Assembly: GCA_032052615.1 (NCBI GenBank)
Contig: DAMBWF010000002.1
Location: forward strand, 547,285 to 611,284
Length of the DNA: 64,000 bases
Source of the DNA: Pseudomonas_T sp032052615
GTDB lineage: Bacteria > Pseudomonadota > Gammaproteobacteria > Pseudomonadales > Pseudomonadaceae
Reading direction: 5' to 3'
The position numbers and the translations under genes were made by a program. The notes under the pieces were generated by a model. The model ran no database searches, was not told the origin of the DNA, and saw nothing but the letters and a program-made list of their open reading frames with translations. Shown in pieces: positions 1-9,859 of this stretch. Position 1 is the stretch's first letter. Every line of letters starts with the position of its first letter.

Positions 1-603
1 GAGAAGCTCAAGTCCTGCGGCGTGGCCTTCCTCGACTCGCCCACCGAGATCATCCCGGCCGGCCTGCACTACCTGGGCTTCAAGCCCGACTCGGACAAGA
101 CCGACGAGCTGAACCAGGCCGAGGCGCTGTTCCTGAAGATCCGCCCGAGCGTCACCTACTTCCACTCCTCGAAGTACATCGGCGACCTGGCCAACGGCAA
201 CATCTGCGTGGCCATCGGCTATTCCGGCGACATCTACCAGGCCAAGTCCCGCGCCGAGGAAGCCAAGAACGACGTGACCGTGAAGTACAACGTGCCCAAG
301 GAAGGCGCCGGCAGCTTCTTCGACATGGTGGCGATACCCAAGGACGCCGAGAACGCCGAGGCCGCCTATGCCTACCTCAACTACCTGATGAAGCCGGAGG
401 TCATGGCTTCCATCACCAACGTGGTGCAATTCCCCAACGGCAACGCCGCCTCCACGCCGCTGGTGGACGAGGCGATCCGCACCGACCCGGGCGTGTACCC
501 GAGCGAGGCGGTGATGAAGAAGCTCTACACCTTCCCGGACCTGCCGGCCAAGGTGCAGCGCGCCATGACCCGTAGCTGGACCAAGATCAAGTCCGGCAAG
601 TGA
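1..603 (+). CDS. spuD: Polyamine ABC transporter substrate-binding protein, C-terminal part (SpuD/PotF type)
   Basis: The reading frame is open from base 1, so this is the last 200 residues of a gene that begins upstream. It is closely similar to the next gene over the same region: both have a TYFHSSKYIGDLANG segment and end in MTRSWTKIKSGK. Family members are periplasmic proteins that bind putrescine or spermidine and deliver it to the membrane permease. Its position directly before the second binding protein and the ATPase/permease genes matches spuD in P. aeruginosa spuDEFGH. The ligand (putrescine versus spermidine) cannot be decided from this fragment, so the symbol rests on gene order. 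Confidence 0.85.
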   Translation, partial: EKLKSCGVAFLDSPTEIIPAGLHYLGFKPDSDKTDELNQAEALFLKIRPSVTYFHSSKYIGDLANGNICVAIGYSGDIYQAKSRAEEAKNDVTVKYNVPKEGAGSFFDMVAIPKDAENAEAAYAYLNYLMKPEVMASITNVVQFPNGNAASTPLVDEAIRTDPGVYPSEAVMKKLYTFPDLPAKVQRAMTRSWTKIKSGK

Positions 604-714
604 ACGCGACCGGGCGCGGCGACGGATCGCCGTGCCCGGTTCGGCCGCCGCGTCCATGCGGCTGACCCGCCGGCCATTCCGAGCCGGGCGGTCGAACAAC
701 AAGAGGGCTATCGA

Positions 715-1815
715 GTGCTTCTTCCTTCGCGCAACACGCTGATCTCCCGCGCCGCCGCGCTGACCCTGGCGCTGAGCGCCGGCGTGCGCGCCGAGCCGGC
801 CGTGCATGTCTACAACTGGAACGACTACATCGGCGACGGCACCCTGTCCGCGTTCCAGCAGGAGAGCGGCATCAAGGTGGTCTACGACGTCTTCGACTCC
901 AACGAGACCCTCGAAGGCAAGTTGCTGGCCGGCCACACCGGCTACGACGTGGTGGTGCCCTCCAACCATTTCCTCGGCAAGCAGATCAAGGCCGGCGCGT
1001 TCCTCAAGCTCGACCGCGACCTGCTGCCCCACTATTCGAACCTGGACCCCAAGCTGCTCAAGCAACTGGAGGCCAACGACCCCGGCAACCAGTACGCCGT
1101 GCCCTACCTGTGGGGCACCAACGGCATCGGCTATAACGTCGAGAAGGTCAAGGCGGTGCTGGGCGTCGATACCATCGACTCCTGGGCCATGCTCTTCGAG
1201 CCGGAGAACATCAAGAAGCTCTCCAGCTGCGGCGTGGCCTTCCTCGACTCCGCCGACGAGATGCTGCCGGCGGTGCTCAACTACCTGGGCCTGGACCCCA
1301 ACAGCCAGAACCCCGCCGACTACCAGAAGGCCGAGGCCAAGCTGCTGAGCGTGCGTCCCTACGTCACCTACTTCCATTCCTCGAAGTACATCGGCGACCT
1401 GGCCAACGGCGACATCTGCGTCGCCGCCGGCTTCTCCGGGGACGTGCTGCAGGCCGCCGACCGCGCCGAGGAAGCCGGCAAGGGCGTGAAAATCGCCTAC
1501 AGCATTCCCAAGGAAGGCGGCAACCTCTGGTTCGACATGCTCGCCGTGCCGGCCGACGCGGCCAACGTCAAGGAGGCCCACGCCTTCATCGACTACCTGC
1601 TGCGCCCCGAGGTGATCGCCCATGTCAGCGACCACATCGGCTACGCCAACCCCAACCTCAAGGCGCGCGAGTACATGGACCCCAAGGTGCGCGACGACGC
1701 CTCGGTGTACCCGCCCCAGGCGGTGCTGGACCGGCTCTATGTGAATTCGGAGCTGCCGGCGAAGGTGCAGCGGCTGATGACGCGTAGCTGGACCAAGATC
1801 AAATCGGGAAAATGA
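715..1815 (+). CDS. spuE: Polyamine ABC transporter substrate-binding protein (SpuE/PotF type)
   Basis: This 366-aa periplasmic binding protein has an N-terminal signal peptide (about residues 1-26, hydrophobic core then a VRA cleavage-like end). The mature start EPAVHVYNWNDYIG is typical of the PotD/PotF family. The chosen start is GTG at 715, preceded by AAGAGGG. It lies 111 bp after the paralogous gene and 138 bp before the ATPase, in the order of the Pseudomonas spu operon, where SpuE is the spermidine-preferring protein. The second binding protein probably arose by tandem duplication. Operon membership and polyamine binding are secure; ligand preference is inferred from position. Confidence 0.9.
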   Translation: MLLPSRNTLISRAAALTLALSAGVRAEPAVHVYNWNDYIGDGTLSAFQQESGIKVVYDVFDSNETLEGKLLAGHTGYDVVVPSNHFLGKQIKAGAFLKLDRDLLPHYSNLDPKLLKQLEANDPGNQYAVPYLWGTNGIGYNVEKVKAVLGVDTIDSWAMLFEPENIKKLSSCGVAFLDSADEMLPAVLNYLGLDPNSQNPADYQKAEAKLLSVRPYVTYFHSSKYIGDLANGDICVAAGFSGDVLQAADRAEEAGKGVKIAYSIPKEGGNLWFDMLAVPADAANVKEAHAFIDYLLRPEVIAHVSDHIGYANPNLKAREYMDPKVRDDASVYPPQAVLDRLYVNSELPAKVQRLMTRSWTKIKSGK

Positions 1816-1953
1816 CCCCCTTGGCGAACGGACGGGCCCCGCGTGTCGGTCGGCCGTTCGCCCTTCACCTGTTCGAAGCACTCGCGGACCCGGTCCGCTG
1901 AACGATAAGCGCCCGCCGTCGTGGACGGGCGGCAAGACTCTGGGAGTGTGGTA

Positions 1954-3108
1954 ATGGCGATAGCCTCCGGTGCCTACAAGAAAGCCCTCGAGGGCGAGCA
2001 GCAGCCGAAAGAGGTGCTGGTCAAGATCGATCGGGTGACCAAACAGTTCGACGATACGGTGGCGGTTGACGACGTCTCCCTGACCATCAACAAGGGGGAG
2101 ATCTTCGCCCTGCTGGGCGGGTCCGGCTCGGGCAAGTCCACCCTGCTGCGCATGCTCGCCGGGTTCGAGCGGCCCAGTTCCGGGCGGATTTTCCTCGACG
2201 GCGAGGACATCACCGACATGCCGCCCTACAAGCGGCCGATCAACATGATGTTCCAGTCCTATGCGTTGTTCCCCCACATGACCGTGGCACAGAACATCGC
2301 CTTCGGCCTCAAGCAGGATCGCCTGTCCAAGGACGAGATCGACCAGCGGGTGGCCGAGATGCTCAAGCTGGTGCACATGACTCAGTACGCCAAGCGCAAG
2401 CCCCACCAGCTCTCCGGCGGCCAGCGCCAGCGGGTGGCCCTGGCGCGTTCCCTGGCCAAGCGGCCGAAACTGCTGCTGCTGGACGAGCCCATGGGCGCGC
2501 TGGACAAGAAACTGCGCTCGCAGATGCAACTGGAACTGGTGGAGATCATCGAGCGGGTCGGCGTGACCTGCGTGATGGTGACCCATGACCAGGAAGAGGC
2601 CATGACCATGGCCCAGCGCATCGCCATCATGCACCTGGGCTGCATCGAGCAGATCGGCAGCCCGATGGACATCTACGAGACCCCGGCGAGCCGCCTGGTC
2701 TGCGAGTTCATCGGCAACGTGAACCTGTTCGACGGCGAACTGGTGGACGATGACTCCGACCACGCGGTGATCGCCTGCCCACAACTGGAGCGGCCGATCT
2801 ACATCGGCCACGGCATCAGCACACGGGCCGAGGACAAGCACGTCACCTATGCGTTGCGCCCGGAAAAACTGCTGATGAGCGCCCAGCTCCCCGCCGACCA
2901 CGAGCACCCCGACTACAACTGGGCACGGGGCACCGTGCACGACATCGCCTACCTGGGCGGCCACTCGGTGTACTACATCAAGCTGGCCTCGGGACAGCTC
3001 GTGCAGGCGTTCATCGCCAACGCCGAGCGCCACGGCAAGCGCCCGACCTGGAACGACCCGGTGACCGTGTACTGGGAAGACGACAGCGGGGTGGTGCTGC
3101 AATCATGA
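1954..3108 (+). CDS. spuF: Polyamine ABC transporter ATP-binding protein
   Basis: This is the cytoplasmic ATPase that powers polyamine import, 384 aa. It has Walker A GGSGSGKST (about 55-63), the ABC signature LSGGQ (about 153-157), Walker B LLLLDEP (about 173-179), the switch histidine in VMVTHDQEEA (about 211) and a C-terminal TOBE-like regulatory region from about 290. I chose ATG 1954 (MAIASGAYKKALEG) over the longer GTG start at 1921 because GGGAG lies just upstream of it and the length equals the SpuF/PotG family. The stop overlaps the start of the next gene by 4 bp (ATGA), which suggests coupled translation. Confidence 0.93.
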   Translation: MAIASGAYKKALEGEQQPKEVLVKIDRVTKQFDDTVAVDDVSLTINKGEIFALLGGSGSGKSTLLRMLAGFERPSSGRIFLDGEDITDMPPYKRPINMMFQSYALFPHMTVAQNIAFGLKQDRLSKDEIDQRVAEMLKLVHMTQYAKRKPHQLSGGQRQRVALARSLAKRPKLLLLDEPMGALDKKLRSQMQLELVEIIERVGVTCVMVTHDQEEAMTMAQRIAIMHLGCIEQIGSPMDIYETPASRLVCEFIGNVNLFDGELVDDDSDHAVIACPQLERPIYIGHGISTRAEDKHVTYALRPEKLLMSAQLPADHEHPDYNWARGTVHDIAYLGGHSVYYIKLASGQLVQAFIANAERHGKRPTWNDPVTVYWEDDSGVVLQS

Positions 3109-4013
3109 AGCTCAGCCGCCTGCAACGACGCCTGCCCAACGGCCGGCACTCGGTCATCGCCGTGCCCTTCGTCTGGCTGTTCCTGTTCTTCGTGCTGCCA
3201 TTCGCCATCGTCCTGAAGATCAGCTTCACCGAGGCCGACGTGGCGATCCCGCCGTACACGGAGATCTACACCTGGGCCGACAACCAGCTCTCCATCGTCC
3301 TCAATCTGGGCAACTACCTGATGCTCACCGAGGACCCGCTGTACCTGGCGGCCTACCTCGGCTCCCTGAAGATGGCGTTCTTCAGCACCCTGATCTGCCT
3401 GCTGATCGGCTACCCCATGGCCTATGCCATCGCCCGGGCCGAGAAAGAGGTACAGACGGTCCTGCTGCTGCTGATCATGATGCCCACCTGGACGGCCATC
3501 CTGATCCGCGTCTACGCCTGGATGGGCATCCTCAGCAACAACGGCCTGCTCAACGGCGTGCTGCAAGCGCTGGGGCTGATCGACGCGCCGCTGCAGATCC
3601 TCAACACCGACATCGCGGTGTACATCGGCGTGGTCTATTCGTACCTGCCGTTCATGGTGTTGCCGCTCTACGCGAACCTGGTCAAGCACGACCTGAGCCT
3701 GCTGGAGGCGGCTTCGGACCTGGGCTCCAGCCACATCAACAACTTCTGGAAAATCACCGTGCCGCTGTCGAAGAACGGCATCATCGCCGGCTGCATGCTG
3801 GTGTTCATTCCGGTGGTGGGCGAATTCGTCATCCCCGAGCTGCTGGGCGGCCCCGAGACGCTGATGATCGGCAAGGTGCTCTGGCAGGAGTTCTTCAACA
3901 ACCGCGACTGGCCGGTGGCCTCGGCCCTGGCGGTGGTGATGCTGGCGATCCTCATCGTGCCGATCATCCTGTTCAACCGTAACCAGGCGAAAGAACTGGA
4001 GGGCAAGGTATGA
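3105..4013 (+). CDS. spuG: Polyamine ABC transporter permease 1 (PotH type)
   Basis: A 302-aa inner-membrane permease with about six membrane helices. The first starts near residue 20, after a basic N-terminus (KLSRLQRRLPNGRH). The coupling-helix motif EAASDLGSSHINNFWKITVP (about 198-217) is the EAA loop that docks on the ATPase. It overlaps both the ATPase gene before it and the second permease gene after it by 4 bp, so the three are translated as a unit. Together with SpuH it forms the channel of the polyamine importer. Confidence 0.92.
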   Translation: MKLSRLQRRLPNGRHSVIAVPFVWLFLFFVLPFAIVLKISFTEADVAIPPYTEIYTWADNQLSIVLNLGNYLMLTEDPLYLAAYLGSLKMAFFSTLICLLIGYPMAYAIARAEKEVQTVLLLLIMMPTWTAILIRVYAWMGILSNNGLLNGVLQALGLIDAPLQILNTDIAVYIGVVYSYLPFMVLPLYANLVKHDLSLLEAASDLGSSHINNFWKITVPLSKNGIIAGCMLVFIPVVGEFVIPELLGGPETLMIGKVLWQEFFNNRDWPVASALAVVMLAILIVPIILFNRNQAKELEGKV

Positions 4014-4894
4014 AGCGCTTCGGGTTCTCCCAGGTGATGCTCTGGCTCGGCCTGTTGTTCATCTACCTGCCGATGGTCATCCTGGTGATCTACTCCTTCA
4101 ACGCCTCGCGGCTGGTGACGGTGTGGGGCGGCTGGTCGATGAAGTGGTACTTCGGCCTGCTGGACAATACCCAGTTGATGAACGCGGTGATGCGCTCCCT
4201 GGAGATCGCCTTCTACACGGCGATCTCGGCGGCGTTCCTCGGCACCCTGGCGGCCTTCGTGCTGACCCGCATCCCGCGCTTTCGCGGCCGCACCCTGTTC
4301 GGCGGGATGGTCACCGCGCCGCTGGTGATGCCCGAGGTGATCACCGGCCTGTCCCTGCTGCTGCTGTTCGTGGCCATGGCCCAGTTGATCGGCTGGCCCC
4401 AGGAGCGCGGCATCTCCACCATCTGGATCGCCCACACCACCTTCTGCTCGGCCTACGTGGCGGTGGTGGTGTCGGCGCGCCTGCGGGAGCTGGACCTGTC
4501 CATCGAGGAGGCGGCCATGGACCTGGGCGCCAAGCCGTGGAAGGTCTTCGTGCTGATCACCATCCCGATGATCGCGCCGTCCCTGGCGGCGGGGGCGATG
4601 ATGTCCTTCGCCCTGTCCCTGGACGACCTGGTGCTGGCCAGCTTCGTCTCCGGGCCGGGCTCCACCACCCTGCCCATGGAGGTGTTCTCCGCCGTGCGCC
4701 TGGGGGTGAAGCCCGAGATCAACGCGGTGGCCAGCCTGATCCTGCTGTCCGTCTCATTGTTCACCTTCCTCGCCTGGTACTTCAGCCGGCGCGCCGAGGA
4801 ACGCCGCAAGCGGGCGATCCGCGAGGCCATGGAGGTCACCGCCAGCGAAAGCGCTTCCACCTGGAAGGGCGCGCCGGTGGCGCCAAACCCGTAG
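4010..4894 (+). CDS. spuH: Polyamine ABC transporter permease 2 (PotI type)
   Basis: A 294-aa inner-membrane permease, partner of the preceding permease. It has about six membrane helices, and the EAA loop EEAAMDLGAKPWKVFVLITI sits at about 165-184. The tail after the last helix is basic and then low-complexity (RRAEERRKR onward), probably cytoplasmic. It is the last gene of the spu operon here and is followed after 15 bp by a strong hairpin terminator shared with the convergent pyrimidine operon. Confidence 0.92.
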   Translation: MKRFGFSQVMLWLGLLFIYLPMVILVIYSFNASRLVTVWGGWSMKWYFGLLDNTQLMNAVMRSLEIAFYTAISAAFLGTLAAFVLTRIPRFRGRTLFGGMVTAPLVMPEVITGLSLLLLFVAMAQLIGWPQERGISTIWIAHTTFCSAYVAVVVSARLRELDLSIEEAAMDLGAKPWKVFVLITIPMIAPSLAAGAMMSFALSLDDLVLASFVSGPGSTTLPMEVFSAVRLGVKPEINAVASLILLSVSLFTFLAWYFSRRAEERRKRAIREAMEVTASESASTWKGAPVAPNP

Positions 4895-4905
4895 CGCCAC
4901 GCTCC

Positions 4906-4939
4906 CATGAAAAAGGCCGCTCGCGCGGCCTTTTTCATG
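4906..4939. terminator. Bidirectional rho-independent terminator between spuH and pyrX
   Basis: The perfect inverted repeat AAAAAGGCCGC-TCGC-GCGGCCTTTTT (4910-4935) has an A-run on one side and a T-run on the other, so it can end both converging operons. Confidence 0.9.
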
Positions 4940-4951
4940 TGGGACGAAGCA

Positions 4952-6222
4952 TCAGGCTTCGTAGCTGAGACGCCCGTCCACCAGCGTATAGCGCACCTGC
5001 CCGGGCAGGCAGTGGCCGATGAAGGGGCAATTGTCGCCCTTGGAGAGCCAGCGCTCGCCGGCCAGGGTGGAACCCCGCGGATCGAACAGCACCAGGTCCG
5101 CCGGGCCGCCCGCCGCTAGCCTGCCGGCTGGCAGGCGCAGGGCCGCCGCCGGACCGGCGCCGAGGCGCTGGAGCAGGGTGGGCAGGTCCAGCAGGCCGTC
5201 CTGCACCAGGGTCAGGGCCAGGGGCAGCAGCAACTCGACGCTGGCGATGCCCGGCTCGGTGGCGCCGAAGGGCGCCAGCTTGGCATCCGGTTCGTGGGGC
5301 TGGTGGTGGCTGGCGATGGCCTGGATGGTGCCGTCGCGCACCGCCTCGCGCAGCCCGTCGCGGTCGGCCCGGGTACGCAGCGGCGGTTGCACGTGGTAGA
5401 GGCTGGAGAAGCCGGCCAGGGCCTCGTCGGTGAGGATCAACTGGTACAGCGCCACGTCGGCGGTTACCGGCAGGCCACGGGCCTGGGCCTCGGCGATCAT
5501 CCGCGCGCCCCGGGCGCTGCTGAGCTGGCTGAAGTGGGCGCGCACGCCGCTCTGCTCCACCAGCAGCAGGTCCCGGGCCAGGGCCACGGTCTCGGCGCTT
5601 TCCGGGATGCCCGGCAGGCCGAGGAAGCTGGCCGTGGCGCCCTCGTGGGCCAGGCCGCCTTCCGCCAGCTCGGCGTCCTGGGAATGGAAGATCACCGTCA
5701 GGTCGAAGGTGGCCGCGTACTCCAGGGCGCGGCGCAGGGTGCGGTTGTCCGCCAGGGGCGCCAGGCCATTGCCGAACGCCACGCAGCCGGTGTCGCGCAG
5801 GGCCACCAGCTCGGCCAGTTGCTCGCCGGCCAAGCTCTTGGTCAAGGCGCCGATGGGGAACACCTTGGCGTGGCCGGCCTCTCGGGCGCGGTCGAGGATC
5901 AACTCGGCCACCGCCGGGGTGTCCAGCACCGGCCGGGTCAGGGGCGGGCAGCACAGGCTGGTGACGCCGCCGGCGGCCGCCGCCAGGGTTTCGCTGGCGA
6001 CGGTGCCCTTGCGGCTGTAGCCCGGCTCGCGCAGGGCCACGGAGAGGTCCACCAGGCCGGGGGCGGCCACCAGGTCCTGGGCGTCGAGGGTGCGCTCGGC
6101 GGCGAAGCCGGCCGGCGCCTCGCCCAAAGCGGCGATCCGCCCGGCGTCGAGATACAGGTCGCAGACCCGGTCCAGGCCGCTGGCGGGGTCGATAACCCGG
6201 GCTCCGAGGATTCGGATACGCA

Positions 6223-6223
<1 letters not shown>
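4952..6223 (-). CDS. pyrX: Non-catalytic dihydroorotase homologue (PyrX/PyrC')
   Basis: A 423-aa protein with the dihydroorotase/amidohydrolase fold. In active enzymes the first strand ends in D-x-H-x-H-L-R; here it reads LVDLSVALREPGY (about 60-72), so both metal-binding histidines are gone. In place of the late DHAPH-type motif it has ASHHQPHEPD. In Pseudomonas this pseudo-subunit forms a dodecamer with aspartate carbamoyltransferase (PyrB) and is needed for PyrB assembly or activity, while dihydroorotase activity comes from another pyrC. The ATG at 6223 overlaps the pyrB stop by one base (TGATG), which fixes the start and implies coupled synthesis of the two partners. Confidence 0.93.
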
Positions 6224-7230
<1,007 letters not shown>

Positions 7231-7256
7231 GGGGCGGGCCCTGGGAGGTGGAGGAT

Positions 7257-7769
7257 TCAGGAAGCGGACGCGAGGACCTTGCGTTCGAGCCGCAACGGGG
7301 CGGGGCCGAGCACCTTCACCCGTTCGCCGGGCGCCAGGGACAGGGTGGCGCCGACCACGTCGGGCCGGATCGGCAGCTCGCGGTCGTCCAGGTCCAGCAG
7401 GCTGACCAGGGTCACGCTGGCCGGCCGGCCGTAGTCGAACAGCTCGTTGAGGGCGGCGCGCACGGTGCGGCCGCTCATCAGTACATCGTCGATCAGCACC
7501 AGGTGCTGGTTCTCCACCTCGAAGGGCAGCGCCGACGGGCGCACCTGGGGGTGCAGGCCCTTGCGGGTGAAGTCGTCGCGGTAGAAGGAAACGTCCAGGG
7601 TGCCCAGGGGCGCGTCGCTGCCCAGGGCCTCCAGCAGGGCCTGGGCGACCCATACGCCGCCGCTGTGGATGCCGATGAAACGGGGCGCCTCGATGCATCG
7701 TTCGCGCAGGTGGGCGGTGAGGTCGCGGGCCATCCGCGGCAGCAGGTCGGCGGGGTCGGGCAGGGACAT
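7257..7769 (-). CDS. pyrR: PyrR bifunctional regulator / uracil phosphoribosyltransferase
   Basis: This 170-aa protein has the type I phosphoribosyltransferase fold. The PRPP-binding loop is HLVLIDDVLMSGRTVRAAL (about 96-114), and the flexible region carries YRDDF as in PyrR. I chose ATG 7769 rather than 7775: GAGGA abuts the upstream ATG but is correctly spaced (about 6 nt) from the second. As first gene before pyrB it fits a role in pyrimidine control, although whether the Pseudomonas protein regulates by attenuation or otherwise cannot be read here. Confidence 0.92.
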   Translation of the reverse strand: MSLPDPADLLPRMARDLTAHLRERCIEAPRFIGIHSGGVWVAQALLEALGSDAPLGTLDVSFYRDDFTRKGLHPQVRPSALPFEVENQHLVLIDDVLMSGRTVRAALNELFDYGRPASVTLVSLLDLDDRELPIRPDVVGATLSLAPGERVKVLGPAPLRLERKVLASAS

Positions 7770-7781
7770 CGGCATTCCTCG

Positions 7782-8228
7782 TCAGGCGGTGGATGCGTGC
7801 TGGGCCAGCCAGCCTTCCAGCAGCAGGGCGGCGGCCAGGGCGTCCACCGGGCGCTCCCGGTAGCCGCCGCGCTGGCCCTGGGCCAGGCGCTCGCCCTTGG
7901 CTTCGAAGGTGGTCAGGCGTTCGTCGTGGGTATGCACCGGCAGGCCGAAGCGGCCCTGCAGGCGGCGGGCGAATTTTTCGGCGCGAGCGCTCATCTCGCT
8001 CGGCGTGCCGTCCATGTTCAGCGGCAGGCCGACGACCAGGGCGTCCGGCTGCCATTCCTTGACCAGGGCTTCCACCCGGCTCCAGTCCGGCACGCCGTTC
8101 TGCGCCTTGAGGGTGCACAGCTCGCGGGCCTGGCCGGTGACGGCCTGGCCGACGGCGACGCCGATCTGCTTGGTGCCATAGTCGAAGCCGAGCAACAGGC
8201 GTGGGGGCTTGGCCGCCGGGGCGCCCAT
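7782..8228 (-). CDS. ruvX: RuvX/YqgF Holliday-junction-resolvase-like nuclease
   Basis: A 148-aa RNase H-fold protein with the first acidic strand LGFDYGTKQIGVAVG (about 13-27), a second motif VVGLPLNMDG and an acidic DERLTT motif. In E. coli the family takes part in 16S rRNA 5'-end maturation and is essential. Its start codon overlaps the algH stop codon (bases 8228-8230), and pyrR follows 12 bp later, so it sits inside one operon, as in other Pseudomonas. Confidence 0.93.
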   Translation of the reverse strand: MGAPAAKPPRLLLGFDYGTKQIGVAVGQAVTGQARELCTLKAQNGVPDWSRVEALVKEWQPDALVVGLPLNMDGTPSEMSARAEKFARRLQGRFGLPVHTHDERLTTFEAKGERLAQGQRGGYRERPVDALAAALLLEGWLAQHASTA

Positions 8229-8797
8229 CAGGCGTGCCCGGCCTGGGTGGTGAGCAGGGACAAGGTGATGCCCAGGCGCCGGGCGGCGGCGTCCAGGCGC
8301 TGCTCGGCGGGCAGGTCGAAGAGGATTTCCGCGTCGGCGGGGCAGGTCAGCCAGGCGTTGTCGGCCAGCTCGGCGTCCAGTTGGCCGGCGTCCCAGCCGG
8401 CGTAACCCAGGGCGACCAGACTGCGGGGCGGCCCGTCGCCGTCGGCGATGGCGAACAGCACGTCCTGGGACGTGGACAGGGCCAGCTCGCCCAGCTCGAC
8501 GGTGGCCTGGAAGACCCGCCCTGGCGGATGCAGGACGAACCCCCGGTCGGTCTGTACCGGGCCGCCGGCGTAGATCGGGATGCCCTGGCAGTGGGCCGGG
8601 GGGGTGTAGTCGGTGCGCAGTTGCTCGAGGACATCCCCCAGGGACAGGCCGTTCGGGCGGTTGATCACCAGGCCCATGGCGCCCTGCTCGTTGTGGTCCA
8701 CCACGTAGATCAGGGTCTGGGCGAAGTTCGGATCGGCCATGTGCGGCATGGCGATCAGCAGGTGATGCTTGAGGTAGGTCGGCGCGGTGCTTTTCAT
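8228..8797 (-). CDS. algH: AlgH/YqgE family protein (UPF0301)
   Basis: A 189-aa protein with the family hallmarks LIAMPHMADPNF (about 14-25), the VINRP segment, and GYAGWDAGQLDAEL in the second half. I chose ATG 8797 (MKSTAPTYLKHHLLIAMP), which gives the family length. AlgH was named as an alginate regulator in P. aeruginosa; its biochemical activity is not settled. It overlaps ruvX by one base, an almost invariant pairing across proteobacteria. Confidence 0.92.
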   Translation of the reverse strand: MKSTAPTYLKHHLLIAMPHMADPNFAQTLIYVVDHNEQGAMGLVINRPNGLSLGDVLEQLRTDYTPPAHCQGIPIYAGGPVQTDRGFVLHPPGRVFQATVELGELALSTSQDVLFAIADGDGPPRSLVALGYAGWDAGQLDAELADNAWLTCPADAEILFDLPAEQRLDAAARRLGITLSLLTTQAGHA

Positions 8798-8856
8798 GGC
8801 GGTTAGCTTAAAGCGTCGGGCGGCCAGCGCAAAGCGCTCCCGGCCCGGCGCGCCGC

Positions 8857-9750
8857 TCAACGGCTGGACAGTTTGTCGCCGCGCTCGAAGCGCCAGGTGC
8901 GGATGATCTCCAGGCGGTCGAACTCCACCAGGTCGCCGGCGAACGGCGCGAAGGGCGCCGCCAGGCGCACGATGCGCATGGCGGCCTGGTCGAGCACCGC
9001 CTGACCGGAGGATTCCAGCACCTGGACTTCGTAGAGGGTACCGTCGCGGTTGATCGACACCAGCAGCCGCAGGCTGCCGTAGATGCGCTGGCGGCGCGCC
9101 TCGTCGGGGTAGTTGAGGTTGCCGATCCGCTCGATCTTCTTGCGCCATTCCTCCTTGTACCAGGCGCCCTTGTCGCGCATGGTCGAGGCGGCGTTGAGGC
9201 GGTGGATCTTCGGCCGCTTGGCGTACAACTCGCGCTCCTGGGACAGTTGCGCCTCCAGGCTGGCGATCTCCGAGGACAATTGCGCGCTGTCGAACACCGG
9301 CGCCTGGCGGGCCTCCGGCTCGGGCTTGGCCTCCTCGTGCTTGACCGGGGTCTTGCGCGGTTGCGGCGAGCGGGTGGCGACGGCCGCCTTGGGCGCCTCC
9401 TGGCGGGTGGCCTGGCTCGGCGTGGTGGGCGGGGTCACGCGCTTGATCTCGCTGTCCTGGAACAGCGCCTGCTCCGGCGTCTTCGGCGCCGCCTTGTGCT
9501 CCAGGGTGCCGCTGCCCTGCTGGTTGTCCTGGGCGAGGAAGTCCGCCTCCTTGGGCTTCTCCGAGCTCTTGAAGGTGGACAGGGTGATTTCCAGGGTCTT
9601 GCTGATCTGTGCCGGGTCGCTCATGGAAAAGCCCACCCCGAGGATCAGCGCCACGTGCAGCAGGGCGGCGAGGAACAGGGTGAACCCCAGGCGATCCGCC
9701 GGGCGTACGCCGGCGCGGGCAGAGTCGACTGGGTAAAGGCTGGTGTTCAT
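8857..9750 (-). CDS. tonB3: TonB-family energy transducer (TonB3)
   Basis: A 297-aa inner-membrane-anchored protein. It has one N-terminal membrane segment (about 21-42, LGFTLFLAALLHVALILGVGF), a long periplasmic stretch rich in charged residues and Pro with a coiled-coil-like part (about 160-185), and a C-terminal TonB domain (about 210-297: YPDEARRQRIYGSLRLLVSI and the end WRFERG). In P. aeruginosa the gene at this position (tonB3) is needed for twitching motility and pilus assembly, which suits its place beside gshB and the pilG cluster. Confidence 0.88.
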   Translation of the reverse strand: MNTSLYPVDSARAGVRPADRLGFTLFLAALLHVALILGVGFSMSDPAQISKTLEITLSTFKSSEKPKEADFLAQDNQQGSGTLEHKAAPKTPEQALFQDSEIKRVTPPTTPSQATRQEAPKAAVATRSPQPRKTPVKHEEAKPEPEARQAPVFDSAQLSSEIASLEAQLSQERELYAKRPKIHRLNAASTMRDKGAWYKEEWRKKIERIGNLNYPDEARRQRIYGSLRLLVSINRDGTLYEVQVLESSGQAVLDQAAMRIVRLAAPFAPFAGDLVEFDRLEIIRTWRFERGDKLSSR

Positions 9751-9859
9751 GGCGGATCGGCTTGGCTCGGATTGCGCGCAGTCTGCCCAGCGTCCCGATA
9801 AAAGTCTATGAAGCGGGTAACAGCCTGGAAAGAAAGCCGCGCCGAGCCCGCCGGGTGTT

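Noticed and set aside
4123..4968. 281-codon plus frame overlapping spuH
   Set aside because: Gly/Arg/Ala-rich shadow in another frame of a clear permease gene.
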